Shown here one piece after another: positions 40,880-43,478 of a stretch of DNA of 43,478 nt. The position numbers and the translations under genes are program-made. Numbering within the stretch: position 1 is the stretch's first letter; each line of letters starts with the position of its first letter. This DNA comes from UBA1422 sp041859095 (GTDB lineage: Bacteria > Bacillota > Clostridia > Peptostreptococcales > Anaerovoracaceae), in assembly GCA_041859095.1 (NCBI GenBank), contig JBHEKY010000022.1, forward strand, positions 1 to 43,478, read 5' to 3'. A model generated the notes under the pieces. That model worked only from the letters and a program-made list of their open reading frames with translations. It had not been told where the DNA came from and did no database searches.

Positions 40880-42718
40880 ATGTTCAACATTGAGGAAAAC
40901 CTAAAAAAACTCCCGGATGCTCCGGGAGTTTATCTGCATAAAGACCAACTTGGTCAGGTGATTTATGTTGGGAAAGCCATATCCCTGAAATCCCGAGTCA
41001 GGCAATATTTCCAGTCGTCCCGAAACATGGACTCCAAAGTAAGAGCTATGGTATCAAACATAGTAGAATTTGAGTACATCACTACCGGCAGCGAGATGGA
41101 GGCACTGATTCTAGAGTGCAACCTAATCAAAAAATATATGCCGAAGTACAATGTCTTGTTACGGGATGACAAAACATATCCGTACATCAAAATAACTACT
41201 ACGGAGCCATACCCTCGAATTCTAAAAACCAGAAACGTTGGGAAGGATGGCAATAAGTACTTCGGGCCTTATTCCGATGCGGGAGCCGTCAATCAAATGG
41301 TAGATTTGCTCAACCGAGTGTATCGCTTGAAACGATGTAGCCCTGTTAAGTTTTCGAATCAGGCTGCTCCTTGCTTGAATTATCATATTCATCAATGTGA
41401 TGGAATCTGTATTGGCAAGGCAGATCAAGGGGAATATGGAAATCGGATTGATTCGGCCATTGATTTTTTAAAAGGAAAAAATAAAAACCTTACAACCCAT
41501 CTAAAAGAGAAAATGACGATTGCATCGGCAGAAATGAACTACGAAGAAGCAGCTCGTTATCGCGACTTCATTATGGCAGCAACCGCGATTCATGAAAAAC
41601 AGCGGGTAGTTTTGACAGATACCCATGAGATTGACGTGGTGCTTGTTGCGGATCCGAAGCATATTGTCGTTTTTTATGTCCGTGAGGGAAAACTATCCGG
41701 TCGCGATCATTTTGATTTGGAAGCCGCATCGGAAGAGGAAACGGCGTTGGTCTTATCCGCTTTTCTTAAGCAACATTATGGCAGCCAGGGAATCGGCCCG
41801 TCAGAGATTATTGTAGAGAAGGAACCTGAAGATCAGGCTTTGCTGGAATCGTTTCTTCAAAATTTATGGGGGAGACGCGTAAAAATCCTGATTCCGCAAA
41901 AGGGAGAGAAAAAAGCATTGCTCGATTTGACGAAAAATGACGTGGAGCAGTTCAGCAAAAATCTAGAAGACCGAGAAAAAAATCGACGAGATCGAGAAAC
42001 TGAGATTTCTTTCGAGTTGTCTGCATTGCTTCAACGGATGCAAGGAAGTGACGCGCCTCCAAAAAAATATAGGCTTGAAGCATACGATTTGTCCAATACA
42101 AACGGATTAGAAGCAGTAGGTGCAATGGTTGTTTTCAAAGGCAACACGGCAGACAAAAAAGCCTATCGGCGATTTAAGATTAGAACTGTGGAAGGCCCCG
42201 ATGATTATGCTTCGTTGCAAGAAATATTATACCGACGATTCAAACGTAGCCAAGAGGGAGACCCTGGATTCTTAGAACTTCCAGATCTATTATTGATGGA
42301 TGGAGGTCTTGGACATGTGCATGCAGCATTGACGGTGCTTTCCGCCATGGGGATATCAATTCCTGTTGCGGGCATGGTCAAAGATGACAAACATCGAACC
42401 CGAGGATTAATCTATGAAAGCAACGGGAAAGCGATTGAAGAAAACCTATCAAAGCGGCCAGCACTTTTTAAATTGATAGGCACAATTCAGGAAGAAGTGC
42501 ATCGTTTTGCCATCGATTATCATCGAGGGATGCGGGACAAAAAACGCCTTGGCTCAGTGTTGGATCAGATAGTAGGAATTGGTCCAAATCGAAGAAATGC
42601 ATTGCTGGAGCACTTTGGAAGCGTGGAGAATATCAAAAATGCAGAGGAAGAAGCGTTACGTGAAGTACGCGGAATCAGCGAAAACCAGGCAAAACGTATC
42701 AGAGAATATTTTATTTGA
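40880..42718 (+). CDS. uvrC: UvrABC excinuclease subunit C
   Basis: This 612-residue nuclease makes both incisions in nucleotide excision repair. The GIY-YIG domain is at the N-terminus (PGVYLHKDQLGQVIYVGKA, residues about 14-32), followed by the Cys-containing linker (CSPVKF...CLNYHIHQCDGICIG), the UVR helical segment (MNYEEAARYRDFI), the RNase H-like endonuclease domain (YDLSNTNGLEAVGAMVVF, LLLMDGG) and the C-terminal helix-hairpin-helix (IVGIGPNRRNALLEHFGS). All parts are intact. GGGAGACG precedes the ATG at 40880. It is probably co-transcribed with the carboxypeptidase, 16 bases upstream. The promoter of the next gene overlaps its stop. Confidence 0.97.
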   Translation: MFNIEENLKKLPDAPGVYLHKDQLGQVIYVGKAISLKSRVRQYFQSSRNMDSKVRAMVSNIVEFEYITTGSEMEALILECNLIKKYMPKYNVLLRDDKTYPYIKITTTEPYPRILKTRNVGKDGNKYFGPYSDAGAVNQMVDLLNRVYRLKRCSPVKFSNQAAPCLNYHIHQCDGICIGKADQGEYGNRIDSAIDFLKGKNKNLTTHLKEKMTIASAEMNYEEAARYRDFIMAATAIHEKQRVVLTDTHEIDVVLVADPKHIVVFYVREGKLSGRDHFDLEAASEEETALVLSAFLKQHYGSQGIGPSEIIVEKEPEDQALLESFLQNLWGRRVKILIPQKGEKKALLDLTKNDVEQFSKNLEDREKNRRDRETEISFELSALLQRMQGSDAPPKKYRLEAYDLSNTNGLEAVGAMVVFKGNTADKKAYRRFKIRTVEGPDDYASLQEILYRRFKRSQEGDPGFLELPDLLLMDGGLGHVHAALTVLSAMGISIPVAGMVKDDKHRTRGLIYESNGKAIEENLSKRPALFKLIGTIQEEVHRFAIDYHRGMRDKKRLGSVLDQIVGIGPNRRNALLEHFGSVENIKNAEEEALREVRGISENQAKRIREYFI

Positions 42719-42743
42719 TATTAAACCACTAAAATGGTATAGT
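42715..42743 (+). promoter_or_regulatory. Promoter of the DUF1292 gene
   Basis: TTGATA (42715-42720) and TATAGT (42738-42743), 17 bp apart. It overlaps the uvrC stop codon and gives a short leader. Confidence 0.7.
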
Positions 42744-42783
42744 AGTAGCATCAAACCGAATAAATTATGTTGGAGGAACAAAG

Positions 42784-43077
42784 ATGACTGAAAATAAAAA
42801 AGTCGCAGAAATCGAAGAAATGGAAGAAGCCGAAGTGATTACCCTGGAATTTGATGACGGGGAAGAAGTAGAATGTGAAGTGATGGGCGTTTTCGATTTC
42901 AATGGCAAAGATTACATTGCCCTTGTGCCTGACGACGGGACTGACGATGTTTATATCTACGGATATCAGGAAGTCGGCGAAGAAGAGTTCACTCTTATTG
43001 ACATAGAGGACGATGAAGAATTCAAGGCAGTCGCTGCGGAGTTCGACAGAATCATGGAAGAAGAGGACAAGGAATAA
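42784..43077 (+). CDS. DUF1292-family acidic protein
   Basis: This 97-residue, strongly acidic protein (Glu/Asp make up a large part of the chain, few basic residues) belongs to DUF1292, small proteins conserved across Firmicutes with no known function. The family core is EVITLEFDDGEEVECEVMGVF (two parts) and IALVPDDGTDDVYIYGYQEV. It has its own promoter and terminator. In other Firmicutes such a gene often lies near alaS, yrrL/ruvX and a Fur gene; here it follows uvrC instead. GGAGG at 42772-42776 supports the ATG at 42784. Confidence 0.92.
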   Translation: MTENKKVAEIEEMEEAEVITLEFDDGEEVECEVMGVFDFNGKDYIALVPDDGTDDVYIYGYQEVGEEEFTLIDIEDDEEFKAVAAEFDRIMEEEDKE

Positions 43078-43082
43078 GAAAT

Positions 43083-43106
43083 AAAAAGAGGCTGAGGCCT
43101 CTTTTT
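43083..43106. terminator. Terminator after the DUF1292 gene
   Basis: AAAAAGAGGC (43083-43092) pairs with GCCTCTTTTT (43097-43106) around TGAG. The flanking A and T tracts make it symmetrical. Confidence 0.9.
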
Positions 43107-43170
43107 TATTGTTTTTTTCCATGCGATGTTGTAAAGTGTCTTTGTGTGGTTTAGCCACAGGAGGAGCAAA

Positions 43171-43478
43171 ATGAAGAACTACGACATCGTGGTTGTCGGC
43201 GCCGGCGCCAGTGACGTTTTTCTGGCTTATGAGCTGACAAAAATCAACAATACCGCAAAAGTGCTGATGATCGAAAAAGGATATCCCCTGGAAAGAAGGG
43301 TCTGCCCCATCAAATTGGGCAAGACGGAATCCTGCATCAAGTGCGCGCCTTGCCAGATCATGAACGGATACGGCGGCGCCGGCACCTTGTCTGACGGAAA
43401 GTACAACATCACCACCCAATTCGGCGGCGATTTGCATGCATATGTGGGGAAACCCAAGGCCATGGAACGGATGCATTA
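43171..43478 (+). CDS. FAD-dependent oxidoreductase, 5' part (cut by window end)
   Basis: About 102 codons are visible. They start with an FAD/NAD-binding motif (YDIVVVGAGASDVFLAYEL), then a Cys-rich block (CPIKLGKTESCIKCAPCQI) and GYGGAGTLSDGKYN. This matches uncharacterised FAD-utilising dehydrogenases of the COG2509 type, where a CP-x(8)-CxxC(P)C block and GGAG-x-SDGK are typical. The Gly motif normally reads GAGPAG; here it is GAGASD, an unusual variant. ACAGGAGGA precedes the ATG at 43171. The codons look richer in G/C at third positions than those of the preceding genes. The function and C-terminal part cannot be assessed. Confidence 0.75.
   Translation, partial: MKNYDIVVVGAGASDVFLAYELTKINNTAKVLMIEKGYPLERRVCPIKLGKTESCIKCAPCQIMNGYGGAGTLSDGKYNITTQFGGDLHAYVGKPKAMERMH

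Noticed and set aside
42751..43476. Long open frame on the minus strand (241 codons)
   Set aside because: It lies opposite the DUF1292 gene, its terminator and the FAD oxidoreductase, each with an RBS and family motifs; the predicted protein is a low-complexity mirror of an acidic gene with no recognisable domain.
1..43478. CRISPR array, prophage or toxin-antitoxin system
   Set aside because: I saw no regularly spaced repeats, integrase, transposase, phage structural genes or toxin-antitoxin pairs anywhere in the window.

Overview
The window looks like chromosomal DNA of an anaerobic, moderate-to-low GC Gram-positive bacterium of the Clostridia, probably an amino-acid fermenter. This is inferred from strong GGAGG ribosome binding sites, frequent ATGA/GTGA overlaps, U-run terminators, a tandem glycine riboswitch, a yybP-ykoY (Mn2+) leader, an oxygen-independent style of metabolism (radical SAM, Feo iron uptake, B12 mutase, CoA-acylating aldehyde dehydrogenase) and no outer-membrane genes. 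I cannot name the genus. There is no rRNA, tRNA, CRISPR array, prophage or intact insertion sequence.

Layout. 1-4260: an unexplained run of stable hairpins, then a Fur-family regulator behind a perfect 18-bp inverted repeat, a zinc/manganese-type ABC transporter (binding lipoprotein, ATPase, permease) and a coupled membrane acyltransferase. 4400-7280: a lipoprotein amidohydrolase and a membrane-anchored LuxR-type regulator. 7336-11800: a tandem glycine riboswitch with terminator controlling two different saccharopine-dehydrogenase-like oxidoreductases that flank an APC amino-acid permease. I consider this the best candidate for an undescribed pathway. 11849-12430: a decayed junction with a 5'-truncated AraC regulator facing the C-terminal stub of a membrane or surface protein. 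12500-19440: a promoter/operator region and an operon for a SucD-like CoA-acylating aldehyde dehydrogenase, two-subunit methylmalonyl-CoA mutase, its MeaB chaperone, methylmalonyl-CoA epimerase, an SDR and a serine hydrolase. It could connect propionyl/methylmalonyl-CoA with succinate semialdehyde.

19600-25830: a cation/proton antiporter, the poorly understood MEMO-AMMECR1/radical SAM pair followed by an AIM24-like protein, a CPBP protease-like membrane protein and a membrane-anchored papain-like protein. 25849-28590: feoA, feoB and a Cys-rich Feo partner, with three GTTAG/CTAAC inverted repeats that resemble operators of a DtxR/IdeR-type iron repressor. 28640-31537: a P-type ATPase of the Ca2+/Mn2+ type behind a Mn2+-type riboswitch with its own terminator. 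31539-35805: a CoA-binding protein, an exported membrane-anchored 5'-nucleotidase, an XTP/dITP pyrophosphatase, a YihY-family membrane protein and a small membrane protein.

35871-43478: divergent serA and serC (serine synthesis) from overlapping promoters, an archaeal-type phosphoglycerate mutase that could feed the same pathway, a D,D-carboxypeptidase, uvrC, an acidic DUF1292 protein and the 5' part of an FAD-dependent oxidoreductase cut by the window end. The recurring themes are metal homeostasis (four metal-responsive leaders or operators) and glycine/serine/CoA-thioester metabolism. All functions are read from sequence motifs by eye; no database search was run.
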